The position numbers were made by a program, and so were the translations under genes. The notes beneath the pieces were generated by a model. That model ran no database searches. It had not been told where the DNA came from and saw only the letters and a program-made list of their open reading frames with translations. Source: Pseudomonas sp. Fl4BN1 (lineage in GTDB: Bacteria > Pseudomonadota > Gammaproteobacteria > Pseudomonadales > Pseudomonadaceae). From it: a stretch of 64,000 bases of DNA. Positions within the stretch are counted from its first letter, which is position 1; each line of letters starts with the position of its first letter. Shown here one piece after another: positions 8,002-18,781 of the stretch. Location of the stretch: assembly GCF_009908285.1 (NCBI RefSeq), contig NZ_JAAARM010000021.1:1-64000 (forward strand). Direction: 5' to 3'.

Positions 8002-11000
8002 TCAAAACGGCTTGTCGAGGGTGATTTTTGGCTCTTTCCACGGACCTTTGACGTTGTATTTGACGCTGGCAAAGCGCGCCACCCGATCACCGATCAGCTT
8101 GTCGATCAGGAACAACGCCCCACCCACCGCTGGCGCGCCGACGATCAGCGCGGCAATCGGCAGGTTGTTGGTCACCGGCAAGGTCACCAGCAGCTTGGCA
8201 TCCACCTGGTCGGCCACCATGTCCAGGGTGCCATTGAGCTCCAGGTTGCTCGACGGTCCGGTGAGAGTGATCGGCTCACGGGTGACATAGACGCCGTTGC
8301 TCGCTGCCAGCACCCCCCTAACCCGGTCATAGCTCAGGCCCTTGCCGAACAGGTCGGAGAAGTCCAGGCGCAAGCGCCGACCAATGGAGTTGAAGTTGAG
8401 CAGGCCAAACACCCGCAACGCCTGGGCCCCGCCGTCGACTTCGACGAACTGGCCCTTGCGCAAGGTGGCGTCCAGGCTTCCGGAATAACGCTTCAGGCCG
8501 ACCCAGGCCGGCGAGCCCGGCCAACGACCATCAACGTCCAAGTGAAAGTCTTCACTGGTAACCGTAGGCGCAAAACCCCAGCCCTTGAGCACGTCTGCGA
8601 GGTTCTTGCCGGCAATGCGACCACGATACCAACTGCTGCTGGCACCGGCCTGGCCTTCCCAGCCACCCTCGCCTTGCAACTGCATGCCCTTGAGTCCGAG
8701 GTCCAGGCTGTTGAAGCCCATGCCCTTGGCCGTTGGCCGCACCTTGAGTGCCCAACGGCCGATCAGGTCAGAGCCCTGAAACAGCTGCTCAATGGCAATA
8801 TCCAGCGGCGGAACATTCTTGGGGTCCACCGACGCCAGCGGATCGGGGGCATTCTCATCGGCCTGCGCCGCAGGGTCAGCGGCCGGCAAGCGCACGTATT
8901 GCATGTTGATGGCCATTGGCGTGGTCTTGGCATCGGGCATGCCGACCTTGCCTTTGGCCTGCTGACTGTCGATCTGCAACTCCCAGGCAGCTGGCTTACG
9001 CATCAACAGCAGGTTGACCTGATCCAGGCGGGTGCCGAAGGCACTGAGCGTACCGACCTTGAAATCGGCGCTGCTGAGCAACTGCTTGGCGCTGCCGCCC
9101 GGGTCCTGCCCAGCATAGCGATCCACCAGGGCTTTCCAGGGTTCTACATCCAGCTCGGACAAAATCCCGCGGACCCGCAGCCCTTTGACAGTGGGCAGCA
9201 AAGCCGCGCCATCACCAAGGAACAGCTCGCCGCGCCCCTCGGCGAGCTTGCCGCTGGGCGCGGCAAAGGTGAAATCGGCCAACTCGCCGTAATTGAACCA
9301 GTAACGTCGCTCGGGCCCTTGCAAGGTCATGCGGAACACACTGTTGCGCCCAGTGCTGGCCGCCATACCGAACGGGGCCGGCAGATCCACCGCCACGCCC
9401 TTGAGGCTTGAACTGACCATCAACTGGCTGTCAGCGCCGTCGAGGTTCAATTGCAGCTGATACGGCACCTCGCCAGACACCGGCAGCGGCTGGCTGACTT
9501 GCAGCCAGTCGGTGAGTTTCTTCACCGCCACCTGCCCCTTGGCTACCACTCGAGTATTGGGCTTGCCAGGTTTGCCATCAGCGAAAATCTGCGCGCTCAC
9601 CGGTCGGTCGAAGGCCTGGGCACTGATGCCTTCGCCACTGAGGCCCTTAGCGCTGTCGAAACGGAAATTGCCCTTGAGCTGGGTCAATTCCAGTTCCGGC
9701 TCACTGAGCTTGAGTCGCGCGTTGTCGGTCTTGAAGTTCACCACGATCTTCGGCTCTTCGCCTTTGACCAGGGGAATGTCCAAATCCAGATTGCCTTGCA
9801 GGTCACCCTCGCCTTGCCAGCCGGCAAAGGTCGAGGCGGTTCCGATCGGTGCCTCCTGGAGAATCTTTACCCCGTCCCCCAGGCCACCGGCAAAACCACC
9901 GTCGATGAACATATGGGCACTCTTACCGCTGGCGGCATGGGGAATGTTGACGAACACATCCCGTACCTTGGTGTCCAGCAACTGCCCTTTGCTGGCGACG
10001 ATGCGCACCCCGCTGTCCTCGACGAACACATCCCCACTGACCTTGCTCAGGTGCGGCCAGCCCGGCTGGAACGCCAGCTCGGTGTCATGCACCTTGAAGA
10101 ACAGGCTGATGCTGCGGGCCGCCTCGATGGCGTCATGGTTCAGCGAACCCTGGTACTGAAAGAAACCCTGGTCCACCGCGCCCTTGAGGATCGCCGTGCG
10201 CAGCCATTCGTCCACCGCCGGGTTGAGCATTTGCGGCAGGTACTTGGCGGTGTAGCGCCCATCGCCATCGACCAGGCCGACCCGCAGGTCCATGTAGTCT
10301 TCCTGGCTGTGATCGAAATGCAGACGGATCAGGAAATCGCCGGCGATCTTGCCCTCCTCTCCGAGCACCTTGAGGTAGGGGGAAATCAGAGTGAAACCTT
10401 GCTTGTCGAGCGTCCAGGTCAAGGTGGCGTTGGCCTGGATATACTGCCAGGGCTTGGCGAAAATCGGGAACAGGTGCAGGGAGAAATCCTTGCTGTCCAT
10501 ACGCAGCTCGCCCTTGCCCAGGTCGCCGCTGATGCTACCGCTGACGTTCCGCGCTGCCGGGGCACCATGATAGGCGTCGAAACCGACGCGTTCGAGATTG
10601 GCAGCAAAGCTCAGACGCTGATCGTCGGTGGCCTGGGGCCGGTAGTCGAGCAGCACATTGCGCAGCCCACCGGTGACCTTCAGGCGATCGATGGTCGTGG
10701 CCAGCGCCTCCGGCAACGGCGCCAACGCGTGGAGGATCGGCGTTACCGGGGTCAGATCCAGGCGATCAGCCTGCAACTGCCAGAGTTCTTCGCTTTGTTC
10801 CGTGGCCTTGGTCTGCTGCACTAGCAAGCGAGACTCCCAGCGAGTCTCGCCGAGGTTCAGCGCCAGGGAATCAAGTTGCACCTGCAAGCCTTGTTCACTG
10901 CGCTGGAAGTAGGCGTTCAAGGCCAGGTTCTTCAGGGTCACCGGGGCACGCTCGGCATAGGCAGCGGTGAACTGCGGTGCATTCAGGCGCAACGTGGCGT

Positions 11001-11805
11001 TCTGCACCGTGCCTTGGCCCCAGTTCAGCCACAGCTCGCCGCCGGCCTTGAGCGCGGACAGTTTCCATTCCTGGGTAAGGCGAGCCGGCAGCCAGCGCGA
11101 CCAGTCACTTTGCGGCAGACTCAGGTACAGGTCGGCTTGAGCGTCACGCCAGGCGTCGGCACGGATCCGCGTGCGCAGGTTCAAGGCCAGGGGCTGGCCG
11201 TCCGGCAGGGTCAGGCGCAGATCCAGGCGCTGGCGACTGGGGCCGGTACGCAGGTTGAGTCCGACATAGGTCAGGGCAAGCGGTTGATGATCTTGCGGCA
11301 ACAAGGTGATCTGACTGTCCAACACCGACAGTTCCGCCACCTGCTGCAGGCGGGTCAGCAATTGCTCGGGGTCCACTGGCTGATCCTGCTGCACTGGTAG
11401 GCCTTGCAACTGCCATTGGCCGTCCACCCCCTCCTTGAGGCTCAGGCTCAGGCCGCTGAGTTCCAGGCGTCCAATCTGCAGCTCACCCGCCAGCAGGCTG
11501 CCAAGCACATCCGGCGCCACACTCACCTGATCCAGGCGCAAGGCATTGGCGCCCTCGCCGACCATCACGTCATGGGCGAGCAGGATCGGTGACAAGCCTC
11601 TCCAGCGGCCTTCGAGGCTACCGATATGTACCGGCAAGCCCACGGCCTGCTGTACCTTGGCTTCAACTTCAGCCTGGTATTCAGCCACCAACGGAGTCAG
11701 TTCGCGCCCCAGGCTGACATACAAGGCAGTCATCACCAGCGCCAACGCACAGAGGCCCAGCCCCCAGCGAGTCAGCGTGGTGAACAGGCGGATCAGCCGC
11801 TCCAT
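8002..11805 (-). CDS. yhdP: YhdP, AsmA-like envelope protein
   Basis: The 1267-residue product has one N-terminal membrane anchor (about residues 10-32) followed by a very long beta-rich periplasmic region with no cysteines to speak of. This fits the AsmA-like YhdP family (DUF3971 plus AsmA C-terminal domain). YhdP, with TamB and YdbH, forms bridges that carry phospholipids between inner and outer membranes in E. coli. A second hydrophobic stretch near the C-terminus (about 1215-1240) is typical. I start at the ATG at 11803-11805 (MERLIRLFTT), which has GGGAG nine bases upstream; a longer frame adds seven residues. It is downstream of rng, with 75 bases between. Confidence 0.9.
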   Translation of the reverse strand: MERLIRLFTTLTRWGLGLCALALVMTALYVSLGRELTPLVAEYQAEVEAKVQQAVGLPVHIGSLEGRWRGLSPILLAHDVMVGEGANALRLDQVSVAPDVLGSLLAGELQIGRLELSGLSLSLKEGVDGQWQLQGLPVQQDQPVDPEQLLTRLQQVAELSVLDSQITLLPQDHQPLALTYVGLNLRTGPSRQRLDLRLTLPDGQPLALNLRTRIRADAWRDAQADLYLSLPQSDWSRWLPARLTQEWKLSALKAGGELWLNWGQGTVQNATLRLNAPQFTAAYAERAPVTLKNLALNAYFQRSEQGLQVQLDSLALNLGETRWESRLLVQQTKATEQSEELWQLQADRLDLTPVTPILHALAPLPEALATTIDRLKVTGGLRNVLLDYRPQATDDQRLSFAANLERVGFDAYHGAPAARNVSGSISGDLGKGELRMDSKDFSLHLFPIFAKPWQYIQANATLTWTLDKQGFTLISPYLKVLGEEGKIAGDFLIRLHFDHSQEDYMDLRVGLVDGDGRYTAKYLPQMLNPAVDEWLRTAILKGAVDQGFFQYQGSLNHDAIEAARSISLFFKVHDTELAFQPGWPHLSKVSGDVFVEDSGVRIVASKGQLLDTKVRDVFVNIPHAASGKSAHMFIDGGFAGGLGDGVKILQEAPIGTASTFAGWQGEGDLQGNLDLDIPLVKGEEPKIVVNFKTDNARLKLSEPELELTQLKGNFRFDSAKGLSGEGISAQAFDRPVSAQIFADGKPGKPNTRVVAKGQVAVKKLTDWLQVSQPLPVSGEVPYQLQLNLDGADSQLMVSSSLKGVAVDLPAPFGMAASTGRNSVFRMTLQGPERRYWFNYGELADFTFAAPSGKLAEGRGELFLGDGAALLPTVKGLRVRGILSELDVEPWKALVDRYAGQDPGGSAKQLLSSADFKVGTLSAFGTRLDQVNLLLMRKPAAWELQIDSQQAKGKVGMPDAKTTPMAINMQYVRLPAADPAAQADENAPDPLASVDPKNVPPLDIAIEQLFQGSDLIGRWALKVRPTAKGMGFNSLDLGLKGMQLQGEGGWEGQAGASSSWYRGRIAGKNLADVLKGWGFAPTVTSEDFHLDVDGRWPGSPAWVGLKRYSGSLDATLRKGQFVEVDGGAQALRVFGLLNFNSIGRRLRLDFSDLFGKGLSYDRVRGVLAASNGVYVTREPITLTGPSSNLELNGTLDMVADQVDAKLLVTLPVTNNLPIAALIVGAPAVGGALFLIDKLIGDRVARFASVKYNVKGPWKEPKITLDKPF

Positions 11806-11880
11806 TTCAGTTGGCTCCCATGGCAAAAGTCATGCAAAAAGCTGAAGCCAGCCGTTTCCACTGATGTAAAGCACGCGGAA

Positions 11881-13338
11881 TCAGAGCAGCACCACGTCGT
11901 ATTGTTCCTGGGAATACATGGTTTCGACCTGGAACCTGATGGTCCGGCCAATAAAACCTTCCAACTCCGCAACGTTACCGGACTCCTCATCCAGCAAACG
12001 ATCAACCACTTTCTGATTGGCCAGCACCCGATACCCTTCTGCCTGATAAGCCCGAGCTTCGCGGAGGATTTCACGGAATATTTCGTAACAGACGGTTTCT
12101 GGCGTCTTCAACTTACCCCGTCCCTGGCAACTGCTGCAGGGTTCGCAGAGCACCTGCTCGAGGCTTTCCCGGGTCCGCTTACGCGTCATCTGCACCAACC
12201 CGAGTTCGGTAATGCCGATGATGTTGGTCTTGGCGTGATCGCGCTCCAGCTGCTTCTCCAGAGTGCGCAGCACCTGCCGCTGATGCTCCTCATCTTCCAT
12301 GTCGATGAAGTCGATGATGATGATCCCGCCGAGGTTGCGCAGGCGCAATTGCCGGGCAATGGCGGTGGCGGCTTCGAGGTTGGTCTTGAAGATGGTTTCC
12401 TCAAGATTGCGGTGGCCGACGAAGGCCCCGGTGTTGACGTCGATGGTGGTCATGGCTTCCGCCGGGTCCACCACCAGGTAGCCACCGGACTTGAGCGGCA
12501 CTTTGCGCTCCAGGGCTTTCTGGATTTCATCCTCGACGCCGTACAGGTCGAAGATCGGGCGCTCACCAGGGTAATGCTCCAGGCGATCGGCGATTTCCGG
12601 CATCAGCTCGGCAACGAACTGGGTAGTCTTCTGGAAGGTTTCCCGGGAATCGATGCGGATCTTCTCGATCTTCGGGCTCACCAGGTCCCGCAGGGTACGC
12701 AGCGCCAGGCCGAGGTCCTCGTAGATCACACTGGGTGCGCCAATGGTCTTGATCTGCATACCGATCTGATCCCAGAGCCGGCGCAGGTAGCGGATGTCCA
12801 TCATGATCTCGTCGACCCCGGCGCCCTCGGCGGCGGTACGCAGGATGAACCCGCCAGCCTCCTTGATGCCTTCCTGGGCCACGCAATCGCTGACCACTTG
12901 CTTCAAGCGCTCACGCTCGGCCTCGTCTTCAATCCTCAGCGAGATACCAACATGAGCGGTACGCGGCATGTACACCAGGTAGCGGGACGGGATCGACAGC
13001 TGGGTGGTCAGGCGTGCGCCCTTGGAGCCAATGGGGTCCTTGGTGACTTGCACCACCAGGCTCTGCCCTTCGTGCACCAGGGCGCTGATGCTCTCGACTG
13101 CCGGGCCTTCGCGGTTGGAGATTTCCGAAGCATGGATAAAGGCCGCACGATCCAGGCCGATGTCGACGAAGGCTGCCTGCATGCCCGGCAATACCCGCAC
13201 CACCTTGCCTTTATAGATGTTGCCGACAATGCCCCGGCGCTGGGTGCGCTCGACGTGAACCTCTTGCAGCACTCCGTTTTCGACCACCGCCACCCGCGAT
13301 TCCATCGGCGTGATGTTGATCAGAATCTCTTCACTCAT
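11881..13338 (-). CDS. rng: Ribonuclease G
   Basis: The 485-residue endoribonuclease matures the 5' end of 16S rRNA and decays some mRNAs. It has an S1 RNA-binding domain at about 38-120 (RGIVGNIYKGKV onward), the 5'-sensor/RNase H-like region, the catalytic aspartates D300 (in TIDVNTGAF) and D343 (in IIDFIDMED), and a zinc-link-like cluster C398/C401/C404. The frame extends 41 codons further upstream, but homologues begin MSEEILINITP, so the ATG at 13336-13338 is used. It lies directly downstream of maf, and both continue the mreBCD gene order. Confidence 0.95.
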   Translation of the reverse strand: MSEEILINITPMESRVAVVENGVLQEVHVERTQRRGIVGNIYKGKVVRVLPGMQAAFVDIGLDRAAFIHASEISNREGPAVESISALVHEGQSLVVQVTKDPIGSKGARLTTQLSIPSRYLVYMPRTAHVGISLRIEDEAERERLKQVVSDCVAQEGIKEAGGFILRTAAEGAGVDEIMMDIRYLRRLWDQIGMQIKTIGAPSVIYEDLGLALRTLRDLVSPKIEKIRIDSRETFQKTTQFVAELMPEIADRLEHYPGERPIFDLYGVEDEIQKALERKVPLKSGGYLVVDPAEAMTTIDVNTGAFVGHRNLEETIFKTNLEAATAIARQLRLRNLGGIIIIDFIDMEDEEHQRQVLRTLEKQLERDHAKTNIIGITELGLVQMTRKRTRESLEQVLCEPCSSCQGRGKLKTPETVCYEIFREILREARAYQAEGYRVLANQKVVDRLLDEESGNVAELEGFIGRTIRFQVETMYSQEQYDVVLL

Positions 13339-13394
13339 GGCAGTGTCTCGTTCAGGCGTGTTCATAGAGGGCCGCAGTAGTTGGGTACGGCGCT

Positions 13395-14000
13395 TTAGCG
13401 CACTGGAAGGTTTTGCCAACAGGGTATGCCGAAATGGCCGAGCAGTTCTGCGGTTTCGCACACCGGCAAGCCGACCACGGCGGAATAGCTGCCATTGAGC
13501 CCGGACACAAACACCGCCGCAAGTCCCTGAATCGCATAACCGCCAGCTTTATCCGCAGGCTCGCCACTGGCCCAGTAGAGCGCTGCCTCTTCGGCCGAGA
13601 TGGGGCGAAAACGCACCAGGCTACGCACCACCAGCGACTCGCAACGATCACCGTCGAGCAAGGCAATCGCAGTCAGCACTTCGTGTTCGCGTCCAGACAG
13701 CGCCATAAGCATCGCCAGGGCATCGGCCTGATCCTGCGGCTTGCCAAGAATCAGCCCATCGAGCACCACCGCAGTATCGGCGCCCAGCACGCAAGCCGGA
13801 GCCTGGGATTCACTGCTGGTGATCAACCCGCGACCGGCCGCTGCCTTGCCCCGAGCCAGGCGCTCGACGTAGGCGGCAGGAGGCTCATCGGCCAGCGGGG
13901 TTTCATCGATATCCGCATTGATGGCGGTGAAAGGTACGCCAATCTGCGTGAGCAACTCACGCCGACGGGGTGAACCCGAAGCGAGGTAAAGCGGACTCAT
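13395..14000 (-). CDS. Maf/YhdE nucleoside triphosphate pyrophosphatase
   Basis: The 201-residue product carries the Maf signature [11 protein letters not shown] at its start, and LGADTAVV and the KPQDQADA region further in. The SGSPRR form, rather than STSPWR, places it with the YhdE type, which hydrolyses dTTP, UTP and modified pyrimidine triphosphates (house-cleaning; over-expression blocks septation in some bacteria). The ATG at 13998-14000 has GGAG eight bases upstream; a longer frame of 37 codons upstream has no family match. It sits between mreD and rng, the conserved order. Confidence 0.92.
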   Translation of the reverse strand: MSPLYLASGSPRRRELLTQIGVPFTAINADIDETPLADEPPAAYVERLARGKAAAGRGLITSSESQAPACVLGADTAVVLDGLILGKPQDQADALAMLMALSGREHEVLTAIALLDGDRCESLVVRSLVRFRPISAEEAALYWASGEPADKAGGYAIQGLAAVFVSGLNGSYSAVVGLPVCETAELLGHFGIPCWQNLPVR

Positions 14001-14043
14001 CAAGACATCTCCCTGTCGAGGTACGGGCCAATGCCTGACCGAA

Positions 14044-14535
14044 TTAATTGATTTTGAAACGTCGGCACAAACCACGCAGGCCAAAGCTGACCCAGGGCCA
14101 CAACAAGGCACTGACCAGCGCCGGCAACACCAAGGCCAGGGTCGGCTGACGATTGCCGGTCAGGGCACTGAGCCATAGCTGCACAAGCTGCGCCAGGCCA
14201 AAGATCACCAGGATCACCAAGCTCTGCTGCCACATCGGGAACATCCGCAGACGCTGCTGCAGGGACAGCACGAGGAACGTGATCAACGTCAGGATCAAGG
14301 CGTTCTGCCCCAGCAGGGTGCCATAGAGCACATCCTCGGCCAGCCCCAGGCACCAGGCGGTGACCATCCCCACCTTGTGCGGCAGGGCCAAGGCCCAGAA
14401 GGCCAGCAGTAGAGCCAGCCACAATGGGCGCAGGATTTCCATGAACTGTGGCAACGGCGACACGCTCAGCAGCAGGCCGATGAGGAATGTCAGCCAGACA
14501 ATCCAGCCGTTTCGTGAATAGGTACTGCCCGCCAT
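14044..14535 (-). CDS. mreD: MreD, rod-shape membrane protein
   Basis: The 163-residue protein has five or so membrane helices and few charges, as expected for MreD. It works with MreC, RodA and PBP2 in the elongasome that inserts lateral-wall peptidoglycan. Its ATG overlaps the mreC stop by one base (TAATG), which indicates translational coupling. A basic tail ([10 protein letters not shown]) ends on the cytoplasmic side. Third gene of mreBCD. Confidence 0.92.
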   Translation of the reverse strand: MAGSTYSRNGWIVWLTFLIGLLLSVSPLPQFMEILRPLWLALLLAFWALALPHKVGMVTAWCLGLAEDVLYGTLLGQNALILTLITFLVLSLQQRLRMFPMWQQSLVILVIFGLAQLVQLWLSALTGNRQPTLALVLPALVSALLWPWVSFGLRGLCRRFKIN

Positions 14536-15626
14536 TATTCTCTTCCTCCGGTGGTGGCCGGTACCGCTGCCGGTGGCTTGGCAGCCGCCGGTTTCACCAC
14601 AGGTTTATGAACCGGCTTGACCGGAGCATGGGCCGCAGGCTTGACCGGCGTCGCCGCGGCTGGCGCCGGAGCAGCATTGGCCGCCCCGGCCGGAGCTGTT
14701 GCAGGCTTGGGTACTGTGGCCGGGACCACCGGCGTCGCGTTGCCACCCTGTCGGTCCTGGGCCTCCTGGGCCTGGGCGGCATCGTTGGCCCGCTCTTCAG
14801 CGGTACGTGGATCGCTGAACACCAGCAGCAGGTAACGGCTGCGGTTCAACGCTGCAGTGGGCACTGCTCGCACAATAGCGAAGGGCTGGCCAGAGTCGTG
14901 AATCACTTCCTTGACCGTGGCCACCGGATAGCCGGCAGGGAAACGCTGGCCAAGACCGGAACTGACCAATAGGTCGCCTTCCTTGATGTCGGCAGTATCG
15001 GCCACATGGCGCAACTCCAGGCGCTCCGGATTACCGGTGCCGCTGGCGATGGCGCGCAGGCCGTTGCGGTTGACCTGAACCGGAATGCTATGGGTGGTGT
15101 CGGTCAGCAACAGGACACGAGAGGTGTAGGGCATCAACTCGACCACCTGCCCCATAAGGCCTCGGGCATCGAGCACCGGCTGACCGAGGAACACACCATC
15201 ACGCTCACCTTTATTGATGATGATGCGATGGGTGAAGGGGTTCGGGTCCATGCCGATCAACTCGGCCACTTCGACCTTCTCGTTGACCAGCGCCGAAGAG
15301 TTGAGCAACTCACGCAGGCGCACGTTCTGCTCGGTCAGGGCCGCGAGCTTTTGCATGCGTCCCTGCAACAGCAGGTTTTCAGTCTTGAGTTTTTCGTTTT
15401 CGGCCACCAGCTCGGTACGGCTGCCAAACTGGCTGGCCACACCTTGCCATAGCCGTTGTGGCAGGTCGGTGATCCAGTAGGACTGCATCAACACCAGCGA
15501 CATCTGGCTACGCACTGGCTTGAGCAGTGTGAAGCGGGCATCGACCACCATCAGTGCGACCGACAGCACGACCAGCACCAGGAGGCGCACGCCTAATGAG
15601 GGACCTTTGGCGAAAAGCGGTTTAAT
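14535..15626 (-). CDS. mreC: MreC, rod-shape protein; apparent ATT start
   Basis: MreC is the inner-membrane, periplasm-facing scaffold of the elongasome. The sequence shows a short cytoplasmic N-terminus, one membrane helix (about 13-30), a coiled-coil (about 65-115), the beta-barrel core, and a Pro/Ala/Lys-rich tail from about 285. The first standard start is a GTG at 15588-15590, which has no good ribosome site and lacks the KPxFxxGPS block that precedes the helix in E. coli MreC. Reading upstream gives that block (KPLFAKGPSLG) back to an ATT at 15624-15626, with GGGAGGAG six bases before it. I therefore place the start at ATT. There is no in-frame ATG, GTG or TTG between the ribosome site and the GTG. 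Confidence 0.9.
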   Translation of the reverse strand: MKPLFAKGPSLGVRLLVLVVLSVALMVVDARFTLLKPVRSQMSLVLMQSYWITDLPQRLWQGVASQFGSRTELVAENEKLKTENLLLQGRMQKLAALTEQNVRLRELLNSSALVNEKVEVAELIGMDPNPFTHRIIINKGERDGVFLGQPVLDARGLMGQVVELMPYTSRVLLLTDTTHSIPVQVNRNGLRAIASGTGNPERLELRHVADTADIKEGDLLVSSGLGQRFPAGYPVATVKEVIHDSGQPFAIVRAVPTAALNRSRYLLLVFSDPRTAEERANDAAQAQEAQDRQGGNATPVVPATVPKPATAPAGAANAAPAPAAATPVKPAAHAPVKPVHKPVVKPAAAKPPAAVPATTGGRE

Positions 15627-15707
15627 AAGCCGCTCCTCCCAGGCAAATGTTGTGTTTATTCATACGGCATCAAACCGGCCTGGATGCAGATTGACAGAAG
15701 ATAAACG

Positions 15708-15739
15708 CCACAGGCAGCACTGCAAAGTGCTGCCTGTGG
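15708..15739 (-). terminator. Hairpin between mreB and mreC
   Basis: A perfect 13-bp stem CCACAGGCAGCAC / GTGCTGCCTGTGG with a 6-base loop sits in the 141-base mreB-mreC gap. The minus strand continues GCGTTTATCTT, which is only moderately T-rich. It may be a partial terminator that keeps MreB levels above MreC and MreD. Confidence 0.6.
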
Positions 15740-15767
15740 GCGCAACAGCATAGACCTCGCAGCGATG

Positions 15768-16817
<1,050 letters not shown>

Positions 16818-17015
16818 CTAGGCAACGCGTGGGTAAAAAAGTGCGGCAAACTCTAACAACGACAGGGATTTTGGGCAAGGCGCCAATATGTTAAATTGAC
16901 CGCTTTTCTGTGCACCAACCCCCACAATCGCGGCCATAAGACCGTAGAAATGCGGTAGTGTTCCGACAATCTAACACACGGACGAGATCCGTTCTGTTTT
17001 CCACTGGAGAATCCC

Positions 17016-17303
17016 ATGGCGCTTGAACGCTCCGACGTGGAAAAAATCGCTCATTTGGCCTGCATCAAGCTCAATGAAAGCGATCTTCCACACATCACCT
17101 CCGCCCTGAACAGCATTCTCGGGCTGGTGGATGAAATGCAGGCAGTCGATACCGACGGTATCGAGCCCCTGGCCCACCCACTGGAGGCCAGCCAGCGCCT
17201 GCGCGCAGACGTTGTGACCGAGTCCAATCATCGCGAGGCTTATCAGTCCATCGCGCCAGCGGTCGAAAACGGCCTGTATCTGGTTCCGAAAGTCATCGAC
17301 TAA
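17016..17303 (+). CDS. gatC: Asp/Glu-tRNA amidotransferase subunit C
   Basis: The 95-residue subunit C stabilises GatA and tethers it to GatB in the GatCAB enzyme, which converts mischarged Asp-tRNA(Asn) and Glu-tRNA(Gln) to the amide forms. Family features are the N-terminal [12 protein letters not shown] and the central [21 protein letters not shown]-type region. The ATG has GGAG seven bases upstream. First gene of gatCAB; gatA follows after 16 bases. Confidence 0.96.
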   Translation: MALERSDVEKIAHLACIKLNESDLPHITSALNSILGLVDEMQAVDTDGIEPLAHPLEASQRLRADVVTESNHREAYQSIAPAVENGLYLVPKVID

Positions 17304-17319
17304 AGGGAAAGAGCCTGCA

Positions 17320-18771
17320 ATGCATCACATGACTCTGGCCGAGATCGCCCGCGGACTCGCCGACAAGAAATTCTCTTCCGTAGAACTGACCCAGACCCTG
17401 CTGGCGCGCATCGCCCAGCTGGATCCTCAGCTCAACAGCTTCATCAGCCTAACCCAGGACCTGGCACTGTCCCAGGCCCAGGCCGCCGACGCCCGTCGTG
17501 CCAATGGCGAGAACGGCGCCCTGCTCGGCGCACCGATCGCGCACAAGGACCTGTTCTGCACCCAGGGCATCCGCACCAGCTGCGGCTCGAAAATGCTGGA
17601 CAACTTCAAGGCGCCGTATGACGCCACCGTGGTCGCCAAACTGGCCGCTGCCGGGGCTGTGACCCTGGGCAAGACCAACATGGACGAGTTCGCCATGGGC
17701 TCGGCCAACGAGTCGAGTTGGTACGGTGCGGTGAAAAACCCATGGAACCTGGAACACGTGCCGGGCGGTTCGTCCGGTGGTTCCGCCGCAGCCGTCGCCG
17801 CGCGCCTGTTGCCTGCGGCCACCGCTACCGACACCGGCGGCTCGATCCGCCAACCCGCTGCCTTCACCAACCTCACCGGTCTGAAACCGACCTACGGTCG
17901 CGTTTCCCGCTGGGGCATGATTGCCTACGCCTCCAGCCTCGACCAGGGCGGCCCGTTGGCCCGCACCGCCGAAGACTGCGCAATCCTGTTGCAAGGCATG
18001 GCTGGCTTCGACCCGAACGACTCCACCAGCATCGATGAACCGGTGCCGGACTACAGCGCCGGCCTTAACGGTTCGCTGCAGGGCCTGCGGATCGGCGTGC
18101 CGAAAGAGTACTTCAGTGCCGGCCTCGACCCACGCATCGCCGAGCTGATCCACAACAGCATCAAGGCGCTGGAAAAGCTCGGCGCCGTGATCAAGGAAAT
18201 CAGCCTGCCGAACATGCAGCACGCGATTCCCGCGTACTACGTGATCGCCCCGGCGGAAGCCTCCTCCAACCTGTCGCGTTTTGACGGCGTGCGCTTCGGC
18301 TATCGCTGCGACAACCCAGAGAAGCTGGAAGACCTGTACAAACGCTCCCGTGGCGAAGGCTTCGGCAGCGAAGTGCAGCGCCGGATCATGGTCGGTGCCT
18401 ATGCGCTGTCCGCCGGCTACTACGACGCCTACTACCTCAAGGCGCAGAAAATCCGGCGCCTGGTAAAAAACGACTTCATGACCGCCTTCAATGAAGTCGA
18501 CATCATCCTTGGCCCAACCACGCCGAACCCGGCCTGGAAGCTCGGGGCCAAGAGCAGCGACCCGGTCGCTGCGTACCTGGAAGACGTCTACACCATCACC
18601 GCCAACCTCGCCGGCCTGCCGGGCTTGTCCATGCCAGCCGGTTTCGTCGATGGCTTGCCGGTAGGCGTGCAGTTGCTTGCGCCGTACTTCCAGGAAGGTC
18701 GCCTGTTGAACGTTGCCCACCAGTATCAGCTCAACACTGACTGGCACACCCGCACCCCAACCGGCTTCTGA
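17320..18771 (+). CDS. gatA: Asp/Glu-tRNA amidotransferase subunit A
   Basis: The 483-residue amidase subunit releases ammonia from glutamine for transfer to the mischarged tRNA. The amidase Ser-cisSer-Lys triad is visible: K76 (in IAHKDLF), S151 (in [10 protein letters not shown]) and S175 (in [10 protein letters not shown]). Length is standard. The start at 17320 has a weak GGGA site, and a second ATG three codons later (MTLAEIA) is possible. It is followed by gatB after 10 bases. Confidence 0.97.
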   Translation: MHHMTLAEIARGLADKKFSSVELTQTLLARIAQLDPQLNSFISLTQDLALSQAQAADARRANGENGALLGAPIAHKDLFCTQGIRTSCGSKMLDNFKAPYDATVVAKLAAAGAVTLGKTNMDEFAMGSANESSWYGAVKNPWNLEHVPGGSSGGSAAAVAARLLPAATATDTGGSIRQPAAFTNLTGLKPTYGRVSRWGMIAYASSLDQGGPLARTAEDCAILLQGMAGFDPNDSTSIDEPVPDYSAGLNGSLQGLRIGVPKEYFSAGLDPRIAELIHNSIKALEKLGAVIKEISLPNMQHAIPAYYVIAPAEASSNLSRFDGVRFGYRCDNPEKLEDLYKRSRGEGFGSEVQRRIMVGAYALSAGYYDAYYLKAQKIRRLVKNDFMTAFNEVDIILGPTTPNPAWKLGAKSSDPVAAYLEDVYTITANLAGLPGLSMPAGFVDGLPVGVQLLAPYFQEGRLLNVAHQYQLNTDWHTRTPTGF

Positions 18772-18781
18772 GGAGATACAC

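Noticed and set aside
8002-11400. Long plus-strand frames opposite yhdP
   Set aside because: Antisense shadows without ribosome sites; yhdP on the minus strand has the family structure and conserved neighbours.
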